Of a DNA stretch of 12,927 bases, positions 1 through 9,100 are shown piece by piece. Each line of letters begins with the position of its first letter. Position 1 is the first letter of the stretch. Origin of the DNA: Marinospirillum sp. (GTDB lineage: Bacteria; Pseudomonadota; Gammaproteobacteria; Pseudomonadales; Halomonadaceae); the NCBI RefSeq assembly GCF_014859565.1, contig NZ_JACUUA010000092.1, forward strand, positions 1 through 12,927. Reading direction: 5' to 3'. Both the position numbers and the translations under genes were made by a program. The notes under the pieces are model-generated. The model was not told where the DNA came from. It saw only the letters and a list, made by a program, of their open reading frames with translations, and made no database searches.

Positions 1-126
<126 letters not shown>

Positions 127-138
127 TTAAAGGTTAAC

Positions 139-177
139 CACGGCATCAGCCATCCTTGCCAAGGCTGTGATGCCGTG
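139..177 (+). terminator. Bulged hairpin after the sulfhydrylase gene, possible terminator
   Basis: Thirteen bases starting CACGGCAT (139-151) pair with GGCTG-TG-ATGCCGTG (163-177), leaving a 2-nt bulge and an 11-nt loop. The stem starts 12 bases after the stop codon, which suits a transcript end. No T-run follows directly, so it is not a textbook intrinsic terminator. The first T-rich stretch is at 213-226, after a small AAATG/CATTT inverted repeat (208-220). It may act as a 3'-end stabilising hairpin or as a Rho-assisted terminator. Confidence 0.35.
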
Positions 178-239
178 TGTCTGACCTGTGCAGAACAAAT
201 GTATCAGAAATGTTTCATTTTGTTTTAAGTGACCCCATG

Positions 240-268
240 TTAACCCCACGCCGCTGCTGACTTATATC
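240..268 (+). promoter_or_regulatory. Candidate sigma-70 promoter for the signalling operon
   Basis: TTAACC (240-245, 4/6 match to TTGACA) and TATATC (263-268, 4/6 match to TATAAT) are separated by exactly 17 bases. Transcription would begin near 275, giving a leader of about 50 bases before the ATG at 326. It lies in the only sizeable non-coding stretch upstream of the six co-directional genes. Both boxes are imperfect, so this is a candidate only. Confidence 0.35.
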
Positions 269-325
269 CCTGAATCCATCATGCTGCTTAAAAGTAGTTT
301 TATGGATTGGTTATATAAGGTGCAC

Positions 326-2284
326 ATGAGCCAACAGCACGCTCCCCAAAAATTGGTCAAAAGCCCAGCCATGCTGAGACCTTCTATTGCAGAAAGTGGC
401 CTGATTTGTGTGGTGGATGATGATGTTGATCAGGCCGCACTGCTGAGAATGAATCTGTTGCGAGCCGGTTTTACGGTCACGGTTTTTGAAGATTTAAATG
501 CGTTTCGTAAACAGGTTGAATCAGGGCAGCTGCGTCCGGTTGCCGTAATCATGGATATGATGTTCCCGGAAGGGTCGTTGGCCGGTGCACAACTGATTCA
601 GGAATTGCAGCTGGATGAAACATTTCAGGTGCCGGTCATTTTCACCACCGCCAGAAATGACATACAAGCGCGACTGACAGCCTTGCGTGCTGGTGCACAT
701 GCTTATCTGACCAAACCCCTTGATATAAATCATCTGGTGTTCAGGCTCTACGAGCTGCTGGAGTCCCATGATCCCTGGCGCATTCTGCTGGTGGATGATG
801 AAAAAATTCTGATGAACATCCATGCCCGCCTGTTACAAGGTGCCGGTATGCAGATCCAGATGCTGGATGATCCAATGCGTTTGCTGGAGGTCTACAAGAG
901 CTTCCAGCCGGATGTAGTGTTGATGGATCTGCATATGCCCGGTGTCAGTGGACTGGAGCTGACCCGACTGCTGCGTGAGTATCAAGGTTTGGAGCAGCGC
1001 CCGATCCTGTTTGTTTCCGGAGAGGATGATCCGACCAGTCGGCTTGCAGCACTGGAAACCGGTGCGGATGACTTTCTGATCAAGCCGGTGAATGGTCAGC
1101 AACTGGTCAGCACTATAGCGGCTCGTGCACGTCGCTCACGCCTGGATCAGCAGATACAGCAACGGATGATCAGCTCACTGGCAGACTTGCTGCGCCACCG
1201 CCAGGCGCTGGATCACCATGCCATTGTCAGTGTCACTGATTCACACGGCAAAATCACCTATGCCAACGAGCAGTTCTGTCGTGTATCCGGTTATAAACAG
1301 TCTGAGTTGATTGGACAAAGTCACCGTTTGTTAAAGTCAGGTCATCATTCTCCTGAGTTTTATCAGAATCTCTGGACTACCATCAGTGCCGGTCTGATCT
1401 GGCAGGGTGAGGTCTGCAACCGCAGGCAGGATGGCAGCTTTTACTGGGTACGCTCCACCATCACCCCGTTTTTTGATGATGCGGGCAATATTCGCCAGCA
1501 CATTTCCATCCGCACCGATATCAGCGCGTTAAAGGAAACTCAAACTGCACTGATGCAGGCAAGGGATGAGGCTGAGCGTGCCAATAAAGCCAAGTCCAGA
1601 TTTTTATCCAGTATGAGCCACGAGCTGCGTACCCCCCTGAATGCCATTCTCGGCTTTACCCAGATGCTGGATGGGGATCAGAACCTGACCGATGACCAGC
1701 AAGACAGCCTGAATGAAATCAACAAGGCAGGCCAGCATCTGCTAGAGCTGATCAATGAGTTGCTGGATCTGGCAAAAATTGAGTCAGGGCACATCAATTT
1801 GACGCTGGAAGACTTATGGCTTGCTGAGCTGGAAGAGGAGTGCTGCCCGCTGATGCAGCCGCTGGCAGCACAGAAAAGCATCAAGCTGCAGGTGAATTTT
1901 CCGGAAGGTGCACAAGCCCGTGCCGATCGAATGCGTCTGAAACAGGCGCTGCTGAATCTGGTATCCAATGCCATCAAATACAACCGCGAGCAGGGAGAAG
2001 TGGAAGTGTTTGTCACCCCGGCAGAAGAACCTGGCTGGTTACGTTTTTCCGTGCGGGATACCGGACAGGGCATACCGGCAGAAAAGCTGGTGGATCTGGC
2101 AAAACCCTTTGCCCGACTGGGTGCAGAAGATACAGACATTGAAGGAACCGGCATAGGCCTGACCATTACCCGGCAGTTGGTCAGGATGATGGGTGGGCGC
2201 ACGGGTGTCGAAAGCCAGGTGGGTGTTGGCTCCATCTTCTGGATTGAACTGCCGGGTCGTATAGCAGGAGAAACCAACCCATGA
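326..2284 (+). CDS. Soluble REC-REC-PAS-histidine kinase
   Basis: A 652-aa histidine kinase with no membrane segment, so probably cytoplasmic. Two complete receiver domains come first: REC1 at about 25-147 (acidic D-D-D pocket, phospho-acceptor D77, K130) and REC2 at about 151-275 (D157/D158, D201, K253). A PAS domain follows at about 295-405, then a HisKA domain with H432 in 'SHELRTPLN' and a HATPase_c domain with N548 ('SNAIKYN'), D578 ('DTGQGIP') and 'GTGIGLT' at 607-613. It ends right after the ATPase domain, so the receivers are inputs or relay acceptors and there is no C-terminal output. The frame stays open to an ATG at 281, but only the ATG at 326 has a Shine-Dalgarno (AAGG at 317-320) and it lies downstream of the candidate promoter. 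Its stop overlaps the next start (ATGA), so it is translationally coupled to the HD-GYP gene, whose receiver is a plausible phosphorylation target. Confidence 0.93.
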   Translation: MSQQHAPQKLVKSPAMLRPSIAESGLICVVDDDVDQAALLRMNLLRAGFTVTVFEDLNAFRKQVESGQLRPVAVIMDMMFPEGSLAGAQLIQELQLDETFQVPVIFTTARNDIQARLTALRAGAHAYLTKPLDINHLVFRLYELLESHDPWRILLVDDEKILMNIHARLLQGAGMQIQMLDDPMRLLEVYKSFQPDVVLMDLHMPGVSGLELTRLLREYQGLEQRPILFVSGEDDPTSRLAALETGADDFLIKPVNGQQLVSTIAARARRSRLDQQIQQRMISSLADLLRHRQALDHHAIVSVTDSHGKITYANEQFCRVSGYKQSELIGQSHRLLKSGHHSPEFYQNLWTTISAGLIWQGEVCNRRQDGSFYWVRSTITPFFDDAGNIRQHISIRTDISALKETQTALMQARDEAERANKAKSRFLSSMSHELRTPLNAILGFTQMLDGDQNLTDDQQDSLNEINKAGQHLLELINELLDLAKIESGHINLTLEDLWLAELEEECCPLMQPLAAQKSIKLQVNFPEGAQARADRMRLKQALLNLVSNAIKYNREQGEVEVFVTPAEEPGWLRFSVRDTGQGIPAEKLVDLAKPFARLGAEDTDIEGTGIGLTITRQLVRMMGGRTGVESQVGVGSIFWIELPGRIAGETNP

Positions 2285-3369
2285 CACAAACTGAAACTCT
2301 AACGACCAGTCGAGTTCTGCTGGTGGATGATGAACCAGCCAACCTGAAACTGCTGCGCAAAATGCTGTCGGCAGAAGGTTATACCCAGCTGGTGGAGATT
2401 CAGGACCCGCGAGAGGTTCTGCCTGCTTATCAGCAGCAGCGTCCGGATCTGATACTGCTGGATCTCAACATGCCACACATGGATGGTTATGCGGTAATGG
2501 AGGCATTAAAGGCTCTGGATGACCCGTTGATGCCTCCTATACTGGTACTGACCGCCCAGTATCAGCGTGAATACATGCTTCGTGCTCTGGCTGGTGGTGC
2601 CAGAGACTTTCTCAGCAAACCTTTTGATCGCCATGAACTGCTGATGCGGGCACGTAACCTGCTGGAAGTGTATCTGGCACATCGTCTGATGTACGACCAG
2701 AGGGCGTTGCTGGAACAGAAGGTGGCAGAGCGTACACAAGAACTGAATGCCACACGACTGCAGGTGATTCATCGTCTGGGTCGGGCAGCAGAGTTTCGGG
2801 ATAACGAAACCGGGCTGCATGTGGTGCGTATGAGCCGCTATGCCGTGGTGCTTGCACGCAGCCTGGGCTGGAGTGAAGCTGAATGTGAACTCTTGCTGAA
2901 TGCCAGCCCGATGCATGATCTTGGCAAGATCGGTATCCCGGATCACATCCTGTTAAAGCCCGGCAAACTCACGCCGGATGAATACCGCATCATGCAGGAA
3001 CACGCCAGAATAGGTGCTGCACTGCTGGAAGGTGATGACTCGCCTTTATTCAGGTTGGCGCGGGAAATTGCTGTAAGCCACCATGAAAAATGGGATGGCA
3101 GCGGTTATCCCAAGGGGCTGGCCGGTGAAGCTATTCCTCTGTCCGGGCGTATCACTGCTCTTGCTGATGTTTTTGATGCTCTCACATCTTCGCGCCCCTA
3201 CAAAAAAGCCTGGGCAATAGAGGACGCACTGAATTTTGTCAAAGACCAATCCGGTCGTCATTTTGACCCAGAGTTGGTTCAGCATTTTGAACACTGCCTT
3301 CCTGAATTGCTGGCAATTATGCAGACCCATCAGGATAAATCTGCAGAGGAGTTGACAGATGCCAGTTAG
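2281..3369 (+). CDS. Response regulator with HD-GYP domain (c-di-GMP phosphodiesterase, RpfG type)
   Basis: 362 aa. The N-terminal receiver (about 11-130) has D-D-E near residue 17, phospho-acceptor D61 in 'LLDLNMP' and K113. A helical linker (about 131-155) leads to an HD-GYP domain (about 158-345). The expected metal and catalytic signatures are all present: 'ETGLH' with H180, H212-D213 followed by G-K ('HDLGKIG'), H241, H267-H268, the G-Y-P motif at 275-277 and D296/D299 in 'ADVFDAL'. By family knowledge such proteins hydrolyse c-di-GMP to pGpG or GMP when their receiver is phosphorylated. The start overlaps the upstream kinase stop (ATGA at 2281-2284) with AGGAG at 2266-2270, which strongly suggests a cognate kinase-regulator pair. 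RpfG itself partners a different kinase (RpfC), so no symbol is given. Confidence 0.94.
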   Translation: MTQTETLTTSRVLLVDDEPANLKLLRKMLSAEGYTQLVEIQDPREVLPAYQQQRPDLILLDLNMPHMDGYAVMEALKALDDPLMPPILVLTAQYQREYMLRALAGGARDFLSKPFDRHELLMRARNLLEVYLAHRLMYDQRALLEQKVAERTQELNATRLQVIHRLGRAAEFRDNETGLHVVRMSRYAVVLARSLGWSEAECELLLNASPMHDLGKIGIPDHILLKPGKLTPDEYRIMQEHARIGAALLEGDDSPLFRLAREIAVSHHEKWDGSGYPKGLAGEAIPLSGRITALADVFDALTSSRPYKKAWAIEDALNFVKDQSGRHFDPELVQHFEHCLPELLAIMQTHQDKSAEELTDAS

Positions 3370-3694
3370 AAATCTTGAGTTACCACCCTTTGATGAAATG
3401 GTTCGCCTTCATCAGCAAGGATTGCTGGATAACCTGCTGGAAGAAAAAAATCAGGAGTTTATGGCGGCTGTGCCGGAAGACTCCAGAAGACGACCAGAGC
3501 TGGAGCGCCTGCAGTTTCAGCTGTGTGGATTACGTGCTCGTCATCAGGGTATGGGGCGAATTATAGCCCTCTCGCGTTTGATGCATGAAAGTCTGGCGCA
3601 GATGATTAAACTGCTACATTTTTCCGATTTTAAGGCTATCGACAACAAAACCAATGCACCCAGGTTGCTGTTGGTTCACAAGAAGATGGATTGA
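3359..3694 (+). CDS. DUF3135 family protein
   Basis: A 111-aa protein without signal peptide or membrane segment. It matches the pattern I know for DUF3135: an N-terminal 'LPPFDEM' (near 8-14), a central 'LERLQFQL' and a C-terminal 'R-A-R-H-Q...SRLMHESL' helix. The family is small, mostly helical and of unknown function. The start overlaps the end of the HD-GYP gene by 11 bases and has GAGGA at 3346-3350, so the two are co-translated. It is charged and Gln-rich and could be an adaptor or regulator for the c-di-GMP module, but nothing in the sequence proves that. The family assignment comes from memory of the motif, not from a search. Confidence 0.8.
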   Translation: MPVRNLELPPFDEMVRLHQQGLLDNLLEEKNQEFMAAVPEDSRRRPELERLQFQLCGLRARHQGMGRIIALSRLMHESLAQMIKLLHFSDFKAIDNKTNAPRLLLVHKKMD

Positions 3695-3715
3695 GTTAGT
3701 CATAGGGTATGAAGC

Positions 3716-4504
3716 ATGAAAATAACACTTCCCAAGGCCATCTGGTTGCTGCTGGTTTTACTCCCCTGGCTGTCTTTTCCTGCTGGAGCAGAAGCAGCCA
3801 GTGAAGAACCGCCGCTCATCGCCTTGATTATGGAAACGGAGCCATGGGGTTTTTACCACCCTGCAACCGGCGAGCTTCAGGGAATCTGGTTGGATATTGC
3901 CCAGGAGTTGGAGTTGACCTCGGGTCTTTCGCAAACCAAACGCCTGGCACCCTATGCACGCGTGATCGAAGGCCTGGCAAACGGTGCGGCGGATGTGAGT
4001 TACCTGATACGCTCTGAAGACCGAGATGCTGAGGTGACCCATGCTGGGCATTTATTTGATTTTGGTTCCATCGTTCAGGTACGTCAGGGCATTCAGCTGA
4101 AAAGTTATGATGACCTGCAAGGCTTGCGAATCGGTGTGTTGCAAAGTATTCGCCTCTCACCTCGATTTGATCAGGATCAACAGCTGCACAAGGTGATGGT
4201 TCGCAACTATGAAAATATGTTGGCCATGCTGGCAGCGGGGCGGCTGGATGCAGTGTCGGGCAATAGCCTTTCTCTGGCTTATCTGCAAGAGCAGATGCAA
4301 ATGCAAGGCCTGGTAGGGGATCGTCTGGTACTGCAAGTCACTCCCGTTACCGTGCAGTTTTCACAACGTAGCCAGAGGCTGGTTCAGATTCCACGCATCC
4401 AGAAAGCGGTTGAACAACTGCGAGAAGAAGGCCGCATTGATGCTGTTTTAGATGCTTGGGCCGGTAAGCTTTGGCGGGTTGATCCTGCTGAGGTGGTGCA
4501 ATGA
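3716..4504 (+). CDS. Secreted family-3 solute-binding protein, probably a ligand sensor
   Basis: 262 aa. Residues 1-27 form a signal peptide (Lys near the start, a Leu/Val/Trp core, A-E-A before the likely cut), so the mature protein is periplasmic. The body has the two-lobed SBP_bac_3 layout: '[23 protein letters not shown]' region as the first lobe, '[20 protein letters not shown]' region with R-S-E-D-R, then the hinge-like '[10 protein letters not shown]' and '[13 protein letters not shown]'. The family normally feeds polar amino acid ABC importers, and the usual late acidic ligand residue after 'G-R-x-D-A' appears as Asn here. No permease or ATPase gene is adjacent, and its stop overlaps the start of the hybrid kinase gene (ATGA at 4501). 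A sensory role is therefore more likely than transport. It starts 22 bases after the DUF3135 stop, with a modest AGGG site at 3704-3707. Confidence 0.88.
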   Translation: MKITLPKAIWLLLVLLPWLSFPAGAEAASEEPPLIALIMETEPWGFYHPATGELQGIWLDIAQELELTSGLSQTKRLAPYARVIEGLANGAADVSYLIRSEDRDAEVTHAGHLFDFGSIVQVRQGIQLKSYDDLQGLRIGVLQSIRLSPRFDQDQQLHKVMVRNYENMLAMLAAGRLDAVSGNSLSLAYLQEQMQMQGLVGDRLVLQVTPVTVQFSQRSQRLVQIPRIQKAVEQLREEGRIDAVLDAWAGKLWRVDPAEVVQ

Positions 4505-6657
4505 GTTCACCGAGTCGGGTCAGTCTCGCCTGGCGTCAGACACGCTGGACATTTCTTGCCGCTATTTTGCTGGGTATTATGATCAGTTGTCTGTTGATTC
4601 TGGTCGATTTTCAGCAAACCAGTGACAAGATTAAAACCTCGACACAAGAAATATTACTGACGGCCTCTAATGCCGCGACTCAGGCGGCTTATACACTGGA
4701 TACCACACTGGCCGAAGAAGTGCTGGTCGGTCTTTCTTCTGTTCAGGCGATTCGCTCCGGTCAACTGGTCACTGAAAGTAATCGCGTTCTAGCCCATCTT
4801 GATCGCCAGGATCAGCAAACAGGTCAGCTGCTGGGTCAGTTGCTGGGTAAAAAGCTTCAATTCAGCCATGCTTTGGTGTGGCAAAATCCTTTTACGGGTG
4901 AGCGCCAAACCGTTGGTGAGTTAAGGATAGTTGTAAATGGAGCGCTGGCCGCCGAGGATTTTTCTCGTCGGGTTGGGTTTGAGCTGATTTTTGGCGTGGT
5001 GCGCAATATTCTTTTAGCCTTTGTGATCCTGTACATTTCCAAATATTTATTAACACGCCCTCTGGTGCAGCTGGTGGAGCAGATACTGAACCGCAAGCGT
5101 GAAGATTCCACTCCTTTGCAAGCCATTGCAGGCCACCAGGAAGATGAGATAGGCCGCGTGGTGCAAGCCTTTAATCAGTTGCTGGATTCCTTGCAGAAGT
5201 CCACCGCCGAGGCAACACAAGCCAGAAAAACAGCAGAAGCCGCCAACCGTGCCAAATCCGAGTTTCTGGCCAACATGAGCCATGAAATTCGCACGCCAAT
5301 GAACGGCATCCTGGGCATGAGTGAGCTGGGTTTAAAAGAAACCGATCCTGAAAAAATGCGTCATCAGCTCAAACGGGTGAACCAGTCCGGGCGGTTGCTG
5401 CTGGGCATTATTAACGACCTGCTGGATTTTTCAAAAATCGAAGCAGGCAAGCTGGAGCTGGACCCTCAGCCCTTCCGCCCTGAGCAGCTTCACGATGAGT
5501 TAAACAGCCTGTTTAAAGGCAACGCGCAGGACAAGGGCCTGGCATTTCATGTGGTCGGTGATCCGCCGGACATTTGCACGGCTTGCCTCTATGGTGACGT
5601 TCAGCGGCTGCGCCAGATTTTAATTAATCTGCTCGGCAATGCGATTAAATTCACCGAGTCAGGCTCCGTCACCTTAACAATGCAGCAACTGCAAAGACCC
5701 ACGGAGGATGGCACGCTTTGGTTTGAGTTTAGTGTGGTCGACACCGGCATTGGCATCAGTGAAGCCCACCAAAACAAGATTTTTCAAGCCTTTAGTCAGG
5801 CCGATACCAGCATCACCCGCCAGTATGGGGGCACGGGTCTGGGCTTGGTGATTAGCCAGCGCCTGGTACAGCTGATGGGTGGTGAAAAAATAACCGTCCA
5901 AAGCCAACTCGGTCAAGGGACTGGTTTTTCCTTTGCTCTACCGCTGCGCTGTTGTACCGCTCAGGAGCAAGCTGCTTTTAAAAAGACTCAGTTACAACAC
6001 CCCAGCCATCCCTCATCTCTGGCAGGACGTGTCCTGCTGGTGGAAGACAATGAAATCAACCAGGAAGTGGCAGGAGCGCTGCTCACGCAGCTGGGGCTGG
6101 ATTATGAAGTTGCCGAAAACGGCCAGATCGCCGTAGAAAAAGCGAGAAAGCAAGCTTTTGATGTGATTTTAATGGATATTCAAATGCCGGTGATGGATGG
6201 TTATCAAGCCACACGTGCCATTCGTGAATTTAACCCAACCCTGCCGATTATTGCCCTGACCGCCGCTGCCATGATCGAAGATAAAAACAAAGCGCTGGCG
6301 GCGGGTATGAACGACCATCTGTCCAAGCCGATTCATCCCAGCCAGCTTTATCGCCTCTTTGTTCAGTATTTGCCCGCTGCCGCTGAAAAAAGTCCTGCAC
6401 AGAAACCCACCCTGCTGCTGGTCTGCATGGATAAAGATCAGCTTAAAAAACGGGCAAAAGAAGCCCAGGCTGACTATCGCGTTAAGGTGGCAGTGAATCC
6501 AGAACAGGCAGAGGCTCTTATCGTCAGCGGTGATCTGGATGAAGCCTGGCTGGTTGAAACTCAGCAGCACCAGCAAAAAGAGCTGCTGGAGTTACAGACT
6601 CGTCTTGAGGCGGCTGGAATTGGCTGCCAATACCAAGGAGCTGGGGCGAAGGATTAA
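4501..6657 (+). CDS. Membrane hybrid histidine kinase (TM-periplasmic-TM-HAMP-HisKA-HATPase-REC plus unassigned C-terminal domain)
   Basis: 718 aa. TM1 is at about 16-37, a periplasmic segment of about 123 residues follows that I cannot assign to a named sensor family, and TM2 is at about 163-183. Next come HAMP (about 186-237, with 'RPL' and '[11 protein letters not shown]'), a short coiled coil, HisKA with H261 in 'SHEIRTPMN', and HATPase_c with N380, D414 ('DTGIGIS') and 'GTGLGL' starting at 444. A receiver spans about 510-628 (E515/D516, D559, T587, K609). Residues 635-718 form an extra domain shared with the next gene. There is no Hpt, so phosphate must leave through a separate Hpt protein. 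The start has GAGG at 4490-4493 and overlaps the binding-protein stop, which suggests that protein feeds this kinase its signal. C359 and C362 form a CxxC motif within the ATPase domain. Confidence 0.93.
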   Translation: MSSPSRVSLAWRQTRWTFLAAILLGIMISCLLILVDFQQTSDKIKTSTQEILLTASNAATQAAYTLDTTLAEEVLVGLSSVQAIRSGQLVTESNRVLAHLDRQDQQTGQLLGQLLGKKLQFSHALVWQNPFTGERQTVGELRIVVNGALAAEDFSRRVGFELIFGVVRNILLAFVILYISKYLLTRPLVQLVEQILNRKREDSTPLQAIAGHQEDEIGRVVQAFNQLLDSLQKSTAEATQARKTAEAANRAKSEFLANMSHEIRTPMNGILGMSELGLKETDPEKMRHQLKRVNQSGRLLLGIINDLLDFSKIEAGKLELDPQPFRPEQLHDELNSLFKGNAQDKGLAFHVVGDPPDICTACLYGDVQRLRQILINLLGNAIKFTESGSVTLTMQQLQRPTEDGTLWFEFSVVDTGIGISEAHQNKIFQAFSQADTSITRQYGGTGLGLVISQRLVQLMGGEKITVQSQLGQGTGFSFALPLRCCTAQEQAAFKKTQLQHPSHPSSLAGRVLLVEDNEINQEVAGALLTQLGLDYEVAENGQIAVEKARKQAFDVILMDIQMPVMDGYQATRAIREFNPTLPIIALTAAAMIEDKNKALAAGMNDHLSKPIHPSQLYRLFVQYLPAAAEKSPAQKPTLLLVCMDKDQLKKRAKEAQADYRVKVAVNPEQAEALIVSGDLDEAWLVETQQHQQKELLELQTRLEAAGIGCQYQGAGAKD
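5242..6375 (+). repeat. Duplicated kinase-receiver core, copy 1
   Basis: The segment encoding HisKA, HATPase and receiver of the first hybrid kinase is closely related to 7679-8815 in the second, in both protein and DNA. One run of 32 identical bases around the phospho-acceptor (6172-6203 and 8615-8646) is visible by eye. The sensor halves upstream are unrelated, so this is a diverged tandem duplication with a swapped input module. Confidence 0.85.
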
Positions 6658-6709
6658 CTTTTTGCCCCAGAGTGCAGAGAACAGGAAATCTCTTGAAGGC
6701 TGTTTTTTG

Positions 6710-9079
6710 ATGAAACCAAGAAAACACTTTTTTAGAAGTTACCGAAGCTTTTTCCCGTTAATGCTGCTCTTGCTGCTGATGCTGAGCTTGTTGCTCACCA
6801 CCACCTGGCAGGAATACCGTCATGCCATTCAGCAGACAAAACGCCACACTGAGCAGTTAACCCATGTGCTGGCTTTGGAGATTGAGCAGGGTTTTCGTGA
6901 TGTGGCCGCTTTGCAAAATGCGCTCATTGCAGGGTTGGAGCTGGAAAAACAGTTGCTGACTGCAAGCCCTGAACTGACCCGTGTATTGCAGGCGCTGGCT
7001 AAGGAGTTTTCTACGCTGGGTAGCCTGAATCTTTATGATGCTCAGGGGCAGCAGGTGGCTTCCTCGGTTCAGCCCTTGCCCAGAACCTCCATTGCCGACC
7101 GTAAACACTTCCTGCGTTTATATGAGCAGGCATCCAGCTATTCAGACTTGATCACTTCACGCACCACCGGACAGCAGGCTATTTTTCGGATACAAGGCAT
7201 CTACGATCAACGGGGTCAGCTGTTGGGCGCGGTAACGGCTGAAATCAGCTTGGCACGTTTGCAGCAAAAGCTTTCCCAGGTTATAGACGATCCCAAGGGA
7301 GTGGTCTTGGTACGCCGCAGTGATAACTCAAATTTGGTGGCCCGCTACCCGCGTTTTAATAGCGCTGATTTTAATCAGCCCTTGCCTGAAGATAATCCTA
7401 TATGGCGGGCCATTATCCAAGGGGACAACAGTGGCAGCCTCAGTTATATCGCCAGCACTGATGGGAAGCCACGGGTCGGGTACTTTCAGTTACTGGAATC
7501 AGCACCCTTTTATGTACAAGTCGCTGTTTTAAAGAGAAAAGCACTTGCAGGCTGGTACACCTATCTTGCCGTGGTGGTTCCTCTGATTGGCCTGCTGGCG
7601 TTGGTCTCTTTACTGATTTTACGCCACCTGGCGCGTCTGCAAAGCCAGGTGCATCAACAGCAGAAGCGTGCCGAAGAGGCCAATCGGGCCAAGTCGGAGT
7701 TTTTAGCCAATATGAGCCATGAAATCCGTACCCCCATGAACGGCATACTGGGCATGAGTGAGCTGGGACTAAAAGAAACCGACCCGGGAAAAATGCGTCA
7801 TCAGCTGCTGCGGGTTAATCAGTCGGGGCGTTTGTTGCTGGGCATCATTAACGACATTCTGGATTTTTCCAAAATCGAAGCAGGCAAGCTGGAACTCGAT
7901 CCACAGGTATTTCAGTTAGAGCAACTGGGAGCAGAATTGCATGATTTATTTAAAGGCATGGCGGCAAACAAGGGGCTGGCTTTTGCTACCCGCAGTCAAC
8001 CGGAAGAAGCCTGCAAAGCCTGTCTCTATGGTGATAACCAGCGCCTGCGTCAAGTGCTGAATAATCTGATCGGCAATGCCATTAAATTTACGGAATCCGG
8101 TGAAGTCAGCCTGACGCTGACATTCAAACAGCCCGCAGAGGCACTTGATTCTTCTATCGTTTGGCTGGAATTTGCCGTGCAAGACACCGGCATTGGCATG
8201 ACACCCGAACAGCAGGCCAGATTGTTTCATGCCTTCACCCAAGCCGATACCAGCATTACCCGCAAACACGGCGGCACGGGCTTGGGACTGGTGATCAGTG
8301 AGCGTCTGGTGCGTTTAATGGGAGGGGGTGATATTCAGATTCAAAGCCAGCCGGGTGTTGGCTCCACCTTCAGCTTTGCTGTACCGATGCGCCTGTGTAC
8401 CACTGAACAAAAGGCACAACTCTTGTCGCAAGAACAAACACATACCAGCGAACACCAGCCCTTAGCGGGTCATGTATTGTTGGTGGAAGACAACGAAATC
8501 AACCAGGAAGTCGCGGGAGCGCTGCTCACCCAGCTGGGTGTGACCTATGACATTGCGCCCAACGGGCAAATTGCCGTGGATCAGGTTAAAAATCAGGCAT
8601 TTGATTTAGTGCTGATGGATATTCAAATGCCGGTGATGGATGGTTACCAGGCCACACGCGCCATTCGTGAATTCAACCCCACCCTGCCGATTATTGCCCT
8701 GACTGCTGCCGCCATGATCGAAGATCGTGATAAAGCCTTAGAAGCAGGCATGAATGACCACCTCGCCAAACCCTTAGACCAGCAAGCGTTGTACAGGTTA
8801 TTGCAGCGCCTGCTGCCAGCGGCTGAACAAACCCGCCCCAAACCGGTGTTATTGATTCTCTGCCCGGATAAACAAGAGTTAAAAAACCTGGCTCAACAAG
8901 CCCAGGCGAATTATCAGGTCAGAGTTGCTCATCAACTGGAGCAGGCGGAAAAACTGATTCAGCAGGGTGGCATCGACCTGGCCTGGCTGGCGGGGGATTG
9001 GGGAGAGGAATCAGCGCAGCTGCTTGAGCGGCTTTCACAATCAGAGATAGTCATTGCCGCTCCACTTAGCACTACGTAA
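6710..9079 (+). CDS. Membrane hybrid histidine kinase with Cache-like sensor (TM-Cache-TM-HisKA-HATPase-REC plus unassigned C-terminal domain)
   Basis: 789 aa from the ATG at 6710, which has GAAGG at 6695-6699. TM1 is Leu-rich (about 14-33) and TM2 is at about 283-305. The roughly 245-residue loop between them looks like a double-Cache sensor ('[12 protein letters not shown]', '[19 protein letters not shown]', '[12 protein letters not shown]'). No HAMP is seen: TM2 runs straight into a short coiled coil. HisKA has H337, HATPase_c has N456, D492 and 'GTGLGL' from 522, and the receiver has E593/D594, D637 and K687. Residues 711-789 match the unassigned C-terminal domain of the preceding kinase. 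The frame is open back to 6530, but that extension overlaps the upstream gene and reads as unrelated Trp/Ser/Arg-rich sequence before TM1, so I rejected it. The gap to the upstream gene is 52 bases. C435 and C438 repeat the CxxC of its neighbour. Confidence 0.93.
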   Translation: MKPRKHFFRSYRSFFPLMLLLLLMLSLLLTTTWQEYRHAIQQTKRHTEQLTHVLALEIEQGFRDVAALQNALIAGLELEKQLLTASPELTRVLQALAKEFSTLGSLNLYDAQGQQVASSVQPLPRTSIADRKHFLRLYEQASSYSDLITSRTTGQQAIFRIQGIYDQRGQLLGAVTAEISLARLQQKLSQVIDDPKGVVLVRRSDNSNLVARYPRFNSADFNQPLPEDNPIWRAIIQGDNSGSLSYIASTDGKPRVGYFQLLESAPFYVQVAVLKRKALAGWYTYLAVVVPLIGLLALVSLLILRHLARLQSQVHQQQKRAEEANRAKSEFLANMSHEIRTPMNGILGMSELGLKETDPGKMRHQLLRVNQSGRLLLGIINDILDFSKIEAGKLELDPQVFQLEQLGAELHDLFKGMAANKGLAFATRSQPEEACKACLYGDNQRLRQVLNNLIGNAIKFTESGEVSLTLTFKQPAEALDSSIVWLEFAVQDTGIGMTPEQQARLFHAFTQADTSITRKHGGTGLGLVISERLVRLMGGGDIQIQSQPGVGSTFSFAVPMRLCTTEQKAQLLSQEQTHTSEHQPLAGHVLLVEDNEINQEVAGALLTQLGVTYDIAPNGQIAVDQVKNQAFDLVLMDIQMPVMDGYQATRAIREFNPTLPIIALTAAAMIEDRDKALEAGMNDHLAKPLDQQALYRLLQRLLPAAEQTRPKPVLLILCPDKQELKNLAQQAQANYQVRVAHQLEQAEKLIQQGGIDLAWLAGDWGEESAQLLERLSQSEIVIAAPLSTT
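7679..8815 (+). repeat. Duplicated kinase-receiver core, copy 2
   Basis: Second copy of the HisKA-HATPase-receiver core described for 5242-6375. The two share '[15 protein letters not shown]', '[19 protein letters not shown]' and '[18 protein letters not shown]' almost unchanged, while the linker between ATPase and receiver has diverged. Many differences fall at third codon positions, which implies selection on the protein. Confidence 0.85.
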
Positions 9080-9100
9080 AGACTCAAATAGCCTGCTTTT

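Noticed and set aside
281..325. Longer start (ATG 281) for the first kinase
   Set aside because: There is no Shine-Dalgarno upstream, it is only a few bases past the candidate transcription start, and the extra 15 residues are unlike the rest of the protein. The ATG at 326 has AAGG at good spacing.
1678..2289. 203-residue open frame on the - strand
   Set aside because: It is Ser/Arg/Pro-rich, has no recognisable domain and lies antisense to a well-supported HATPase domain; long antisense frames are expected from the codon pattern.
6530..6709. N-terminal extension of the second hybrid kinase
   Set aside because: It overlaps the end of the first hybrid kinase in another frame and reads as a shadow of it; the TM1-leading ATG at 6710 has its own ribosome binding site.
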